This document shows positions 1 through 10,980 of a stretch of 64,000 nt of DNA, piece by piece (the stretch's first letter is position 1; each line of letters starts with the position of its first letter). This stretch comes from Diatrype stigma. Its lineage: Eukaryota; Ascomycota; Sordariomycetes; Xylariales; Diatrypaceae. Under the pieces are notes generated by a model. It had not been told where the DNA came from. It saw only the letters and a list, made by a program, of their open reading frames with translations, and did no database searches. Made by a program: the position numbers and the translations under genes. The DNA is taken from NCBI GenBank assembly GCA_022225965.2, contig JAKJXP020000012.1:496001-560000 (forward strand). The letters run 5' to 3'.

Positions 1-1190
1 TTTACGCATGTGAAGGAATGTAAGTAAAAGGCATCGGCTTGAGGCAGTAGGAGAATTGAAAAGAGGGCTGAGGGGAAGAAAGACAAGAGGAGAGCTTCAA
101 AAGGGCTTGAAAGTAGAAACTGAACTATACCGACTTACTAATAATACTAAGTCCCTATCGTTACTTAAGCGGTTATCCAAGCAGCCGCCAAGGTACCGCA
201 AGAACATGGATTGGAGCAACCAGTCGCAAATTAATAGAGGCTAGGCTAGCAATTAGCAATGCAGGTGGCTCTAGGATATACTACTAGGTACATAGTAGGT
301 ATATTGTAGGTGCTAAGTAGGCAGTAAAATACCCAACTGTACCTACCCCGGCACCTAATTACCTAATTACCAAGATGACATACATGTATGATGTGCGTAT
401 GTACGTCGTACATATGCACCTTGCCCGCTTGCACAGATGAATCCAATGCGACATGACAGCCGTCTTCTCCGGAAGATCCAATTCAGATGCATGTGCGCCA
501 GGTATTCAAACGTCTCCTTGTTTGATCAAACATTAAGTACCCACTTCTTACTCCCCTTTGCCCCCTACATGAGGCACATAAGGTCAAAGCTATACCCCAC
601 GGAAAGACTACAGCAGCCCAAACAACTCCTGCCAATGAGATTACCGATTACTGACCACCAGCGGCCTGCCATTCTGCTATACCTGCCAGCCCTGCATGGC
701 CATCCCTTGGAATTCCCCTGCCCCTGCTACCTAGGTACCTATGTAACCTCCCGCCCAGTGCTTATTAGTCCGATGGGCTGTTTGTATAAGTTACATCCCT
801 TGAAGCGCGAACCATCTTGCGGACAGGACAATGGCAGCTATTCAATTCAACACAAGATTGATAACAGGAAACTCCAGTCGGTCTCCTGCAAGGCCGCCTA
901 AAGTAATCATTGTTCCTTCTTTCCCTTCCTCCGTTCTTACTTCTCTTCGTCCACACTTCACTGCCAGGTGGTGGATGATATCGATACCTACCAGGTAAGG
1001 GAAGGACAATTGCATGGGGATACAATAACCCTAGCTGAACCGAGGCGCTGGATTGGTCGATGAGATCTCGGAAAAGGGGAGATCGGCAAAGGAGAACCCG
1101 GGAAAAATATCCAGCAATCAGCCCTGTCTCTCATCTCTTAGTACAAATGCGTAAGTACAATGTGACCTTGGGCCAGTCCCTTGGGCCCTC
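1..1190. other. gene-poor region, nothing recognised
   Basis: Open frames here are short, overlap on both strands and show no family motif, splice pattern or compositional bias of coding DNA. The stretch holds many copies of the short words acctaggt and taggtac, common in ascomycete intergenic DNA. No RNA gene or repeat array was seen. Confidence 0.6.
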
Positions 1191-1541
1191 TACTCGTCAG
1201 GGCTCTAATCGCCTTCTGACCCACGATTTAACGGCTTCGCCATTGTAGTCAGGGACTTTCGCTTTGTAACGGACTTTCGTTTTGTAATATTCTTTTACAT
1301 AATTTCCCATACAAATTGGGTGCGAGCTCATGTACTCCACTATTTGCCGATAGTGCTACATATAACGATACTACCCCCTCCGGATATAAGCATTCTGCGC
1401 CAAACTATCGAATAAACCAGTACACCCTAACGCGTATAAGGATTTTACAAAGCAAAAGTCCGTTACAAAACGAAAGTCCCTGACTACATCTGCGAAGCAG
1501 GCAAAATGTGGGTCAGAAGGCGTTTAGAGCCCTGACGAGTA
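1191..1541. mobile_element. MITE-like terminal-inverted-repeat element, copy 1 (351 bp)
   Basis: The left end begins TACTCGTCAGGGCTCTAATC and the right end is its near-exact reverse complement, ending GAGCCCTGACGAGTA. The arms continue as inverted repeats for about 100 bp, through repeated GGACTTTCGTTTTGTAA-like words. A TA at each end fits a TA target duplication as made by Tc1/mariner (Fot1/pogo-like) elements; that assignment is inference. There is no transposase frame inside. The interior (CCATACAAATTGGGTG, ATTTGCCGATAGTGC) matches the reverse complement of the interior of the element at 2231-2840, so the two are family members in opposite orientation, and this one is the shorter deletion form. 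Confidence 0.85.
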
Positions 1542-2230
1542 ACTTTCTGTAACTATTGGAATGGATAATCAATATCAATTCGCTTGTAAGAATGTATGTC
1601 AGAACGTGACCTACTCTCATGATTGCTTGGCAACTACTGGGAATTATTGCCAGCCTACTGCTCGGACTATTGCGTCCTGATAGCTTTTATACGGCATCTC
1701 CATGTCAAGCGTAGCGCTTCTCGGAGCTTCATCGTGGCATAATGTCGCCGCTATTCTATGCGAATTCTAGAACTATTCACAAGTCGGTCGGTACTAGTTC
1801 AAATAGACCTGCGTCTAATTGCGGAATTCCTCCTAGCGCGCTGTTGATTGGGGAACTGATCAACATGTCTGTGTTCCATCAGTTTATTTTCTAGGCCTAC
1901 TTGGTATTATTGGTAGCTCCTCCATTAGGCGTTAGAGTCAAGCAGTCATTCATCCATTGCCTCATTTCTACTGTTCAGTCGAACATTGAACTGTTGGAAG
2001 GTTACCTTAACCTAGGTAGGTACAAGTACCTCTCAAACGAGAGGCCCACAAGATCAGTACGTAGAGATCGATGATGTGATGGAGCCACAACCCCCCACGC
2101 CGATCGTAGAGATGTGCCCTTACCGAAACAAGCTAAATACTCACCATTACAGCCAATCACGCCGCTCGTGCTATAAAACAATCCAGTGACCGACCGAAAG
2201 GCGCGAGGAGCTGAAAGTTTCGCTCGGCAC
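1542..2230. other. intergenic DNA between the two inverted-repeat elements
   Basis: No open frame, RNA gene or repeat could be supported here. Confidence 0.6.
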
Positions 2231-2840
2231 TACTCGTCAGGGCTCTAATCGCCTCCTGACCCACATTTTGCCCGCTTCGCGGATGTAGTCAGGGACTAGC
2301 TAAACGTATTGCAAAAGCAAAACGTATTATAAATCGCTACATATCATTTGTATGCGTTTCCTACCTAAAATCGATGTAGCGTCGCGTATTGCAATTCCTC
2401 GTTTTAATGCATGAAATATTTCCAACTATCGTTTCATTATTACGCCTATGCAAACCAGGAATTTTAGTGAGTTATAAGAAAATTCTTTGCGTTTCTTGCG
2501 CTTTATAAGGACTTGTGTTAATTGCAGGTGCTGTAGGTGGATGCTGTAGGTGCTGTAGGTGCTGTAGGTGCTGTAGGTGCTGTAGGTGCTGTAGGTGCTG
2601 TAGGTGCTGTAGGTGCTTTAAACTGCTTTATGCGATAATTATTTCATATATGAGAATACTATATTGATGTATGTGGCACTATCGGCAAATGACAGGATAC
2701 ATAAAGTCCCACCTAAATTGTATGGAGAATTATGTAGAAAACACTACGTTTTGCTTTTGCAATACGTTTAGCTTGTCCCTGACCCCAATGGCGAAGCCAT
2801 AAAATTGTGGGTCAAAAGGCGATTAGAGCCCTGACGAGTA
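2231..2840. mobile_element. MITE-like terminal-inverted-repeat element, copy 2 (610 bp)
   Basis: It has the same ends as the element at 1191-1541 (TACTCGTCAGGGCTCTAATC at the left, ATTAGAGCCCTGACGAGTA at the right), again bounded by TA. The subterminal arms (CTAAACGTATTGCAAAAGCA at the left, its inverse at the right near 2750) extend the inverted repeat to about 95 bp. No transposase is encoded. The interior carries a 9-bp minisatellite and a block homologous, in inverse orientation, to the interior of copy 1. It is probably a non-autonomous derivative moved in trans by a related transposase elsewhere in the genome. Confidence 0.87.
2542..2613 (+). repeat. 9-bp minisatellite inside the MITE-like element
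   Basis: Eight perfect tandem units of TGCTGTAGG, preceded by one imperfect unit (from about 2529). The perfect identity points to recent slippage. There are no spacers, so this is not a CRISPR-like array. Confidence 0.95.
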
Positions 2841-3329
2841 CTTGCAATTCGTTTAACATCTCTTCCAGAAGTTCCAGAATAAACGATGATATATACCCCA
2901 ATACTAAGTACCTATAAGTACGAGGCCATCTCGTCTTTTATTAGCTTGAAAGCCTTAGCTCCATAACTTATGTACGACCTATATTCTCTAATCTCGAGAT
3001 CAACACCATGGCTTGAAGTACAATGATTCAAGGTCCCTGTTGACCTCTTCGACAAACTACTTAAATTGGGTAGGCACCTACCAACATGGAGGCTCCGGGA
3101 AACACCCTTGGCGCATGCACACTCGTTTGGCAGGAGTTGTCGACCAGCCAAGGATCGTACCGTAAGCCCGGATGAGGACGCCGATTCTTGACATTGGAAA
3201 GATGTGAGGAATGTATACATAGGAGGCACAATGGCAGGCTGCTATCGTGATCTTATAGTTATGATGAAGCTCCTACTGTAGGTATCTATATCCAAGGAGC
3301 GACGCACTTACCGGAGGCATGAGGTTTGT

Positions 3330-3371
<42 letters not shown>

Positions 3372-3843
3372 CATTCCCGACCAGTCACCCCATATGTGAC
3401 AGGCAGCCCGTAGCGACCTCCTGCTTGCTTACATGTGCCAACCATACTTCGTGGCATGGCCCTTCCTTTTGCAAGATGAAACACTTGGGTAGGTAGGTAC
3501 TAAGTAGGTACAAAGAGAAGGTGCGACTAGATGAGTAACAGACGTCTTACATGGAGCTGAAGTTCTCCTCATTAGAAGAATTGAACCTCACCTCATCCAC
3601 AGCTTACCCCTAACCCATTAAGAAGTGGTTGGAAAAGGTTAGCCAACTGATCAGGTCTTTCATACTTTCTTTTCGCAATGAGTATACCTACATAATAGTT
3701 CCTAGATCCGAGTTGCTTTAGTTATTTGATGCTCAGCCACATCCCCTACTGCCTTCATGCCATACTCCCCGCAAAAGAGATTCCCGTGAAATATCAGAAG
3801 AACCAACTTCCAAGACGCCGCTTGAATCAGATCCGACCTCGCT
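2841..3843. other. intergenic DNA with a long T homopolymer
   Basis: No credible gene was seen. The stretch contains the T run at 3331-3371 and AT-rich promoter-like sequence ahead of the gene starting at 3844. Confidence 0.55.
3331..3371 (+). repeat. poly(T) tract, 41 bases
   Basis: An uninterrupted run of 41 T. It could be the poly(A) tail scar of an inserted reverse transcript on the minus strand, but no element body was recognised beside it. Its exact length is uncertain, as for any long homopolymer. Confidence 0.9.
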
Positions 3844-5149
3844 ATGTTCAAAATGGCTGGTAAGAGAAAGAATTCCGAGGCGCAGAGTCGTGCCAAGGCT
3901 GAAGCGGCCGAGCGTAGCGACTGGAGACGTGAGAGCCGGTTACGGGAAGACGAGGAGCTCTCACGCGAGGAGCAGAGGTGGCATCCAGAGAGGGCATCTA
4001 AGCCCCCGAAAGAAAAGAAGGACTTCAAGCTACCACCGCCGTCACCCCCACCCCTTCAGGATGGAAATGAACCACCAGAGGGTAGCAATGCTCCTACTCG
4101 CAAGCGCAGCTCTTCAGCTGGAGAAAAGCCGACCGGTTCGTCGTATTCAGGTAATCTGCCTAGTATCAATACTTAGCTAAACATATATTGGCACAGCAGC
4201 GGAACAACCTTCATCACCAGGCCCAACCAATGTCCTAGAGCAAATCGCAGGTATCGTAGAAGATATACACCAACGCACCCATGCTGCACCGACGACTACC
4301 AAAGACAAGAACCAAAAAGGACGTCCTCCGGCTGATCAGGAAGCCGTCTTGCAAGAAGGATTAGCTCGTATTGTAGCTATCGTGCAGAGTACATCTCAAG
4401 GTTCTGCTCAACGCAACAACTTCACTATTGGCGGAAATGATTTTAGTAGTCTTCGAGCTTCAGCGACTTCAGCACTAGAGCGTGCACCGGAGGCGTCTCG
4501 GCGCGGATCAACCACGATGGCCCTTATACGTGCTTTGGATGCAGTGAACAGAATAATCAACAGCCCACAGCAACCAGAACAAGTGGCCGAGGGTGGCGAA
4601 CACCCCGCCACTTCTGCAATCTCCGCCGAAGGAGGTCCTAGCCATACCGAAGAGCCACGCCAGGAGCCAGAGCCCGAGGTAGCACCGACGGGAAAGGAAC
4701 TCAAGAAAGCACAAAAGAAGGAGGCGAAGAAGCATCGGGAGGTCCGCAAGGTTGAGAAGGCCCGCATCAAGGGGGAGAACAAGGACGCCAAGAGGGAAAA
4801 CAAGGCCAGGAAGAAGGGAAATAAGGCTAGTAAGAAGGAAGAGAAGGATCGCGCGCGCAGGGAGAAGAAGGGTAAGAGGCTTACTGCCATTGATAACTAT
4901 CTTCCTCGCTTACCGACCACTACAGCCTGGGCTGCCGCCGGTCACACGGACACGCCCCTTCCCAGTCTCGCTCCTGACAGACCTGCCGGATCCTCGCGGC
5001 CGCTCGGTGGAGGGGACGGGGCGGATGGGGATTCCCGGTCCGGCAGTCCTCCTAGCGGCGCCCGTTCGTCGGGGTCTGCAGCCCCTAGCCGTTCTGGCTG
5101 CACCTCGGCGAGTGCGCCTTGGGCATTGAGTGCTTGCCGCTGCAGATAG
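3844..5149 (+). CDS. hypothetical lysine/glutamate-rich protein, probably nuclear
   Basis: I do not recognise the family. A two-exon model fits: exon 1 runs from ATG 3844 to about 4150, then an intron with GTAATC donor and GGCACAG acceptor. The reading phase is restored and joins SSYS to AAEQPSSP, ending at TAG 5147-5149. The N-terminus is basic and charged (MFKMAGKRKNSEAQSRAKAE), followed by a proline run. A short segment near IAGIVEDIHQ / LARIVAIVQ looks like an amphipathic repeat. The centre is a long Lys/Glu/Arg helix-prone block (KELKKAQKKEAKKHREVRK and on). A further 54-bp GT-AG segment at 4872-4925 is a multiple of three and may or may not be spliced. The C-terminus is low-complexity and unreliable. 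Composition suggests a charged coiled-coil nuclear protein; function is unknown. Confidence 0.5.
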
Positions 5150-5175
5150 ACGCTCATGTATTCCTAATCAGGGAC

Positions 5176-5418
5176 ATGTCTTCGTCTCTCGATGGGATAA
5201 ACTCCGGCAAGGAGTTGCGTCTCTGGCAGATGGCGGCCTTCCAAGAAGGTGGGTTGGTTCAGCACAGGCCGGTGGTTATTGAACAGTGGGTTGTCGAGGT
5301 GTGCGCGTGGATGTGTAATGGTATTGAAGGGGACAACGCTGGTTCTAGACTCGAGCCATCGTCGCTAGGACGCGACTCGAAGCACTTGTTAGATTGCATC
5401 CCTATTCTCTTTCTTTGA
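5176..5418 (+). other. possible small open frame or 3' exon, unassigned
   Basis: An 80-codon frame starts MSSSLDGINSGKELRLWQ. Upstream the frame stays open to a stop at 5086-5088 and reads FWLHLGECALGIECLPLQ, which looks more protein-like than chance. It overlaps the end of the lysine-rich gene in another frame, so it may be that gene's true last exon joined by an intron I could not place. No family was recognised. Confidence 0.2.
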
Positions 5419-5753
5419 ACATAATTCTTTCCACAAGCAAGACTTTGAAGACCTGAATTTCGTGAAATATTCTGGTGGCTTTAGTGATGCTCTCTCCTAA
5501 CGCCGGTATGCATCCAGAATTCCATTCAATGTTTGGCTTTGCTCGCGTATCCCATTCTAGAATAACGTGGCAGAAGAAGCATCCAACCCCATTATATGAT
5601 GCACGCATTATTGATCGAGTTTCGCAAAAACAACCAGAAAAGATGCCCCTGAAATCAAATCAAAGCGAAGCTTATTCGTCCATCAGCCGCAGTTCGACCT
5701 GTGCTTCGAATTATACTCTTCACTCCCCATTAGGGTACTCATCGTCCGTCATC

Positions 5754-5784
5754 CATCATCCATGCCATGCCATCCATCCATCCA
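5754..5784 (+). repeat. CATC-type microsatellite
   Basis: Imperfect CATC/CCAT repeats lie directly beyond the stop codon of the ubiquitin hydrolase gene (minus strand), within its likely 3' untranslated region. Confidence 0.7.
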
Positions 5785-6674
5785 TCAATCCAGCGCCCCC
5801 GCCAGCGCCACGCAGCTGAACCGCAGGTCGCCGCCCTCGCGCTCGAGGAACTTCAGCGGGCCCCACAGCAGCGCCTTCTCGCTGAGAACGTCCTCGTCGC
5901 GGCCCAGCCTGCCGCGGGCGATGGGGCCCTTGCGCCGCCCGTCCAGCTCCCACAGCGTGCCGCCGTCCTTACCGTCGCTCCCGCCTTCCGTCTTCACGAA
6001 GCACACGTAGTGCAGGTCGACGTCGTCCTGCGCGTCCGGCGCCGCCGTCTCCCCGCGGCTCGCCGCCTCCTGGTGCGCCGTCGCCAGCGCGGGCGTCTGC
6101 TCGAGAAGCGCGGACCGCTCCGCTGGTGCTAGGGGCGTCGCGGCCTTGAGGAGCTTGTCGAGGGTCGAGTCGGGCTCTGTGGTGAGGGGTTAGGAAGTGG
6201 GAGTCAGCAATTTGTTTTTACTTTTTCTCTTCTTTGGGGTGAATGAATGGGCGTTTTAGCGGGGATAGAAAAGAATGATGACTACATACCGACAAACCCC
6301 CTAGCCGGCCCATTCCCCACGGCGTGCAGCAGGCCCATCATGCCGCAGGCGTTCCGGATGGTCTGGCGGAACCAGAGGACGGGCTCGCCTTCGCCGCGGC
6401 CGGCGTACTCGGGCTCGGCGGCGTCCTCGGCCAGCCGCTGGGCCTCGTACGTCGCGCTGACGGGGAAGACCAGGAGCAGGGCCAGCGCCGGGCGCGGCAC
6501 GAACGCCAGCAGCTCCGGCTCCGTGATCGAGTACACGTCGTGCACGGCCAGGGCGGCGCTCAGGCCCAGCCGCCGCAGCAGCGCCGTCATCACCTCCGGG
6601 TTCGCCTCCAGCGGCACGAAGGCCGGCCGCTGCGGGTCCGCGGGCGGGTCGGGGTTCGTGTTTGTCGACGCCAT
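5785..6674 (-). CDS. ubiquitin carboxyl-terminal hydrolase, UCH (peptidase C12) family
   Basis: Deubiquitinating cysteine protease that trims small adducts from the ubiquitin C-terminus; cytosolic or nuclear. Exon 1 is 6674-6290 and exon 2 is 6176-5785 (intron 6177-6289, GTATGT...CACAG), giving 258 aa against about 230-240 for yeast Yuh1 and human UCH-L3. The catalytic set is complete: oxyanion Gln104 and nucleophile Cys110 in QTIRNACGMMGLLHA, His184 in DLHYVCFV, and Asp207 in LWELDG. The N-terminus has the usual PLEANPEVMTALLRRLG start. There is no extension of the UCH37 (UCH-L5) type. The gene is GC-rich with strong codon bias, unlike the AT-richer flanks, and its upstream region has a GAAT microsatellite. 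The assignment is firm; the paralogue type (Yuh1/UCH-L3-like) is inferred from length. Confidence 0.94.
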
Positions 6675-8004
6675 TGTTCCGGTTCGTTTCGTTTCGTTTT
6701 GCTTTTGATTTTGACAAGGTGCGAGGGGAGGAGTCGGTGGGTTACTTGTCGTTTTCGGTTGGGTGGCAGGGAGGGTAGCTACGGTACGCGAATGAATGAA
6801 TGAATGAATGAGTGAGAGTGCTTCCTTTGGAGAAGGTGAAAAGGTAGCGTCGGGTGTATGTTTTCTGAGGTGGTTGCTTACCTACAATTATGTGTACCTA
6901 GTGCCTGAAGACAGCAAGCAAGCAGAAGCTACCCCACCATGAGAAGCGGAAAATGTGCAAGGCAACAGGACTTACTACATATGACGCCACAGGGGAGAGG
7001 TGCGGATACCTACCCCGCGATTTTAGCGCGGGTTTCCAAGATCTAATCAGCTTTTACGTAGTTAGGTTACCTCTATTGTGCATCTTAGGTAAGCCTTAAT
7101 TGTGGGGAACGAGTACCTAGGTACGTATTTAAATAGGGGTAATACTTGGCAAATCAGGTACATACTTCAGAAGGATTCACAACCTTTCATGTTGAAAGTT
7201 ATTTTTGTCTGGACAACCTTCTCATAGGGCGCTCGATTTAAAGTCTTTGGTTTGTGTACAGATCATGAGACCAAAGACGTGTCTCATTAGTGTGTAGTTC
7301 AGTTGTCCCATGTGTTCCAAGTACCGAGAGCCTTATGAATCGAGTTTTGATACGTCCTGTCTTACTGGTTGCTGGAATTTGCCTGCTGCTATCCGAAGTA
7401 TGTATCCAAGGATGCCTAGGAGTAGGGTAAGCCATTGCTATCCTAGCTTTCATATTTGCAGCCTTGTTCATGGTAGCTCTATATGGCCTTTTAGACCCCA
7501 ACTACGAAGTATCGGCTCATCCAACAATCCAACGAATGATCTTGGCTGCCGTCGTTGGTGTGGAGAAGGCCACAGTGACACGGGATCCTGATGATGGAAA
7601 TCCATGATTTCCAATGAGCAGACCGACTGGGCGTTCCATAGTGCGAAGTCGGACCAATATCGTCACACAATGCTGATGTCTCATCGGAACTGGCTTGGTA
7701 GCGCCGGCTCTAGAAAATAAGGGATATTAAGTGGTGGCAAGGCATTCAAGGGCTGTCGAATATGAGTTCTCCCTTCGTCCCTGCCCCCCCCCCCTTTCCT
7801 CATCACAACCAGTACATTTTCCAAGCTTGAAAGCGACCATGCAGATTTGGTCCCGGTTCATTCAGATTCGGAGGTCTTTAATCCCACGAGATGATAGGGT
7901 TCCTTCCAAATGCTATGATGTTTGCAGTAAGATGTCATTCCAAATATTCCGTATAATGAAGTTTAAACCTCAGGCGCCTAAGACTTGCCATAGACAATGC
8001 CTAC
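6675..8004. other. intergenic DNA, no supported gene
   Basis: Contains the GAAT microsatellite and a doubtful hydrophobic frame near 7335-7605 (discussed among rejected items). The true first exon of the membrane protein gene at 8005 may lie in the 3' part; CTCAG at about 7970 is a possible acceptor. Confidence 0.5.
6791..6811 (+). repeat. GAAT microsatellite upstream of the UCH gene
   Basis: About five AATG tetranucleotide units lie some 120 bp upstream of the ubiquitin hydrolase start codon, in its promoter or 5' untranslated region. Confidence 0.9.
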
Positions 8005-8837
8005 ATGTTAACGCAGAGCACCGAGTCCCCGTCGTGTGTAGAGGCCTCGGCATTTCTTCAATACTCCGACAGCTGCCGCGAGTGTATTGACTCTAACCCC
8101 CCCGGTGATCCGAGCATTTATTCATCGCCCGAGTTTGAGCAGATAATCAACTATTGCAATTCATCAGAGCCTGTACCGCCGACCAGCACCGAACTGACCA
8201 ACGATTCGGTTGGCTCCACAACATCAGAGACGGCAGCACCTTATATCAACGCTACTCAAATAATAACTTACTACCCAACGAAGCCACCAGGCGACGCTGA
8301 AACGATCTGGTACTTCACGATTACCACGAGGTCCTATCTTCCTATCCCTACAATTGCAACGGTAGAGATAACATCGATGGTTGGTACGGGACAGACGGTG
8401 TTCACTTTTACCAAGACATACACCCCATTATCATCCATTCTACAACCTGGACCAACAACAAGCCCGACGGACAACTCTTCACGTAGGTCCTATCTCTCCT
8501 TGACGCCCTTCAGACAATGTGAAAGTACAAATTCGATGGATGAAAACGACTGACCTCTCGCCCACCCGCGACATCAGAAACATCGAGTCTAGCTTGGGTT
8601 GCAGGCCCCGTTGCTGGCGGTGTTGGGGCTGTGGCACTCTTGCTTCTTCTTGGCTACTTTTGGCGAAGGAGACAGCAGGCAAAGACCACGCCGAGTGAAG
8701 TTGCTGAGGCTCCAGAAGACAACAAACCCGAATTACATTCAGATCATCTTCTGGCCGAAATGGCTACCATAGATGAGCCGAGGACCCCCCAAGAGTTGGC
8801 CGGAGATGAGGTGGCGATGCCGGTAAGAGTCCCATGA
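8005..8837 (+). CDS. single-pass membrane glycoprotein with short extracellular Cys motif (5' end uncertain)
   Basis: Two exons, 8005-8482 and 8578-8837 (intron 8483-8577, GTAGGT...ATCAG), give at least 245 aa. The N-terminal part has the spaced cysteines of many fungal surface proteins (SPSCVEASAFLQYSDSCREC, later INYCNSSE). A long Thr/Ser/Pro-rich ectodomain with NSS, NDS and NAT sequons follows. One transmembrane helix (WVAGPVAGGVGAVALLLLLG) ends in a basic stop-transfer sequence (YFWRRRQQ), followed by an acidic cytoplasmic tail of about 60 residues. No signal peptide is visible, and the frame runs open upstream of 8005 to a likely splice acceptor, so a first exon encoding the signal peptide is probably missing from this model. 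The architecture resembles fungal cell-wall sensor or receptor-like proteins; the ligand and role are unknown. Confidence 0.7.
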
Positions 8838-9335
8838 GTAGGTCCCATTGAGGGGAAATCTTGTGCTACGTTACAGTACTGTGGATGGCGTCTAGATTAT
8901 GAGCCCTGTACGTGTTCTTTTTAGCCTTGGGATGGGGTCAATGAGCTCAAACATAACCTTACCTAGGTAACGTTTAGTATATAGTCTCCTATGCCTTCCG
9001 TCTTCTTGAAGCGCTTGTTGCAACCTTACGTGACCTCTGAAGTGACTCCTGCGCATGGCACGTTTGTGTGCTTTAGACTTGCTTGCAATCAAGATCGAGG
9101 ACATCGCTTTCGATGTTGCGAATGATTATCGGCATAGGAAATTTTCGTTTGAGAAAGAGGTCCCTAGTGAATTATGTGGTTTTACTACGATATAGTAATA
9201 TCTGCTAAATCTAGACAGGTGGAGCGCGGTTCACCTGACGCAGTATCGAAACACCGCTTGGGGAGTGGGCCACTGCTAAGTAGGCGCTAACTTAGAGGTA
9301 TCGTGAAGCCTGTCGAACGAGATCGAGTCGGCTGA
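8838..9335. other. intergenic DNA, nothing recognised
   Basis: Lies between two convergent genes (membrane glycoprotein plus, GH76 minus). No RNA gene or repeat was seen. Confidence 0.6.
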
Positions 9336-10980
9336 TTAGATGTCTATTATAGTAGCGAAGAGCAAGCTGGCTAGCGCGACGCCTAGATGGATGCCACTCC
9401 TGGCGCCCATGCTATCCGCGGTCGAATCATCTGTAGTGTTGCTCCCGGTACCGTTACTATCAGTGGTACCATTGCCACCGCTGGTCTGGCCATCGCCCGT
9501 CGAAGAGCTATTCGCCGTGGTCGTGGTCATGGCACTGTAGAGGGCGGCGAGCACGCTCGACTGCGCGCCGGCGCTCGACTCGTCGAACTCGTCGGCGACC
9601 CACGAGAACCCGCACATGCGCCCGTTGTCGCCTCCGGTGCAGCGCGCGACAGCGGCCTTGGCGCTCGACTTCAAGACCGGGAGGATGGTGTCGGCCGTCT
9701 GGGGCGCGAGCTGCATGGTCTTCGCCAGGGATCGGTGCAGGAACCCCTTGTAGAACTCCATGTCGGTGTTGCACGTCTTGGACTTCTCGCACGCCGCTTC
9801 GACCGCCACGCCGTCGGGGAAGAAGACGTCGAGCGTGCGCGAGAGCAGGCCGTCGATACGTTCCTTCCAGTCGTCATCACCCGTCTATCATATATTACGA
9901 GTTAGTGTTGCACCCAATTTTGTAGGTAGAGAGCCGTCAAAGTACGAGTAGGGGTGGCTCAATGGTTTGTAGCGGTAGACTTACAAAACTGTACTGGTAC
10001 GCACAGCCCTCGAGGAGCATGGCCGCGTCTAGCGAAATCTGGATTTTGTCGATCTCATCGCACCCGGCAGCTTGGGCACCGCTGTAGACATTGAACTTCT
10101 CGTCGATGAGGCCAATATCAGAGAGCAAGTCATATGTGTCTTCAGCGAGCTTAGACATCGTCTGGTTGTTCGTGAGAGATGCTAGCTGAGATCCTAGATT
10201 GAAGTAGGCAATGTTGGAAGTGGCTGACCGTAACGAATGAATCTATTAGCTGGGCCGCCATGCAATGATGCCGTGGGAAACATGGGAACCCCTGAGGCTA
10301 TTGTCACTCACAGCTGATATAGTTGTAGCCCTGGTTGAAGGGATATATCTGCCATCGCAATGCCCCGCTGCAGTCCCCATCATCGACTCGGCGATCTTCG
10401 GATGTCTGCTCATCAAAGACGGCCTTTGCCAGAGAGACCCACTGGGGGTCGGTGGCATCCGGGTCCTTGAATCCGGTCGTAGCAGCGAGACTGGCTGACA
10501 GGCCCCAGAAGGCCTGATCATCATTGCCCATGGTCGTGGTCCAGTTCGCTGGCATGAAGTCATCGCCTGCCCCGGTCTGCCACAGGATGCCTCGCGTGAT
10601 GGTATCGTCGTAGGCCGTATTCCCCGAACGGTTCCGGTAGTCGATCAAGGTGGACCAAAGCGCCGCACCGCTCCACCAGTAGTAGTCTCCGTCCGGAGGT
10701 GCGGGTAGGATGCCGGGGACCTCGCCCTTTTCGTCGCCCTTGTAGAAGGTCATGAGATCCTCCGCCACAAGACTTGCAGCCGCCTTGATTGAGTCTGGCA
10801 GCAGAGTTAGATACGTAAGAACAAGAGCCCAGGTAGCGGTCAAGGTAGTCAGTTGGGCCAAGCCCGTTTGATGCTATGACACTGACCTTGATCTTCCACG
10901 TCTACAGTTAACGCTCCAAGTGCTCCATTGGCACCCAGAAGCAGCAGCTGGGCTAGCCGTATCGTTTGTAGCTGCACCAT
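9336..10980 (-). CDS. GPI-anchored mannan endo-1,6-alpha-mannosidase, GH76 (Dfg5/Dcw1-like)
   Basis: Cell-wall enzyme of the Dfg5/Dcw1 family, thought to cut GPI glycans and transfer GPI-mannoproteins to wall glucan. Four exons: 10980-10887, 10794-10312, 10223-9985 and 9884-9336, 454 aa. Residues 1-22 form a signal peptide (QLLLLGANGALG), and the mature start ALTVDVEDQDSIK is typical of the family. GH76 hallmarks are YYWWSGAALW, GILWQTGAGDDFMPANW, the catalytic Asp pair at 123-124 in GNDDQAFWG, and GALRWQIYPFNQGYNY. The C-terminus has a Ser/Thr/Asn-rich stretch with N-glycosylation sites and ends in a hydrophobic tail (GIHLGVALASLLFATII), fitting a GPI signal. Every splice phase closes exactly. 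Fungal genomes carry many paralogues, so a one-to-one DFG5 or DCW1 assignment is not possible. Confidence 0.94.

Noticed and set aside
437..1025. Overlapping open frames on both strands
   Set aside because: No start context, splice pattern, family motif or codon bias; typical chance frames in intergenic DNA.
2529..2613. Tandem array as a CRISPR candidate
   Set aside because: Units are contiguous 9-mers without spacers in a eukaryotic genome; it is a minisatellite.
7335..7605. Hydrophobic small frame (MNRVLIRPVLLVAGICLLL, later AIAILAFIFAALFMVALYG)
   Set aside because: The two hydrophobic parts are in the same frame but separated by a TAA, and no GT-AG intron of normal size restores a continuous frame. 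Possibly a decayed small membrane protein gene, not supportable.
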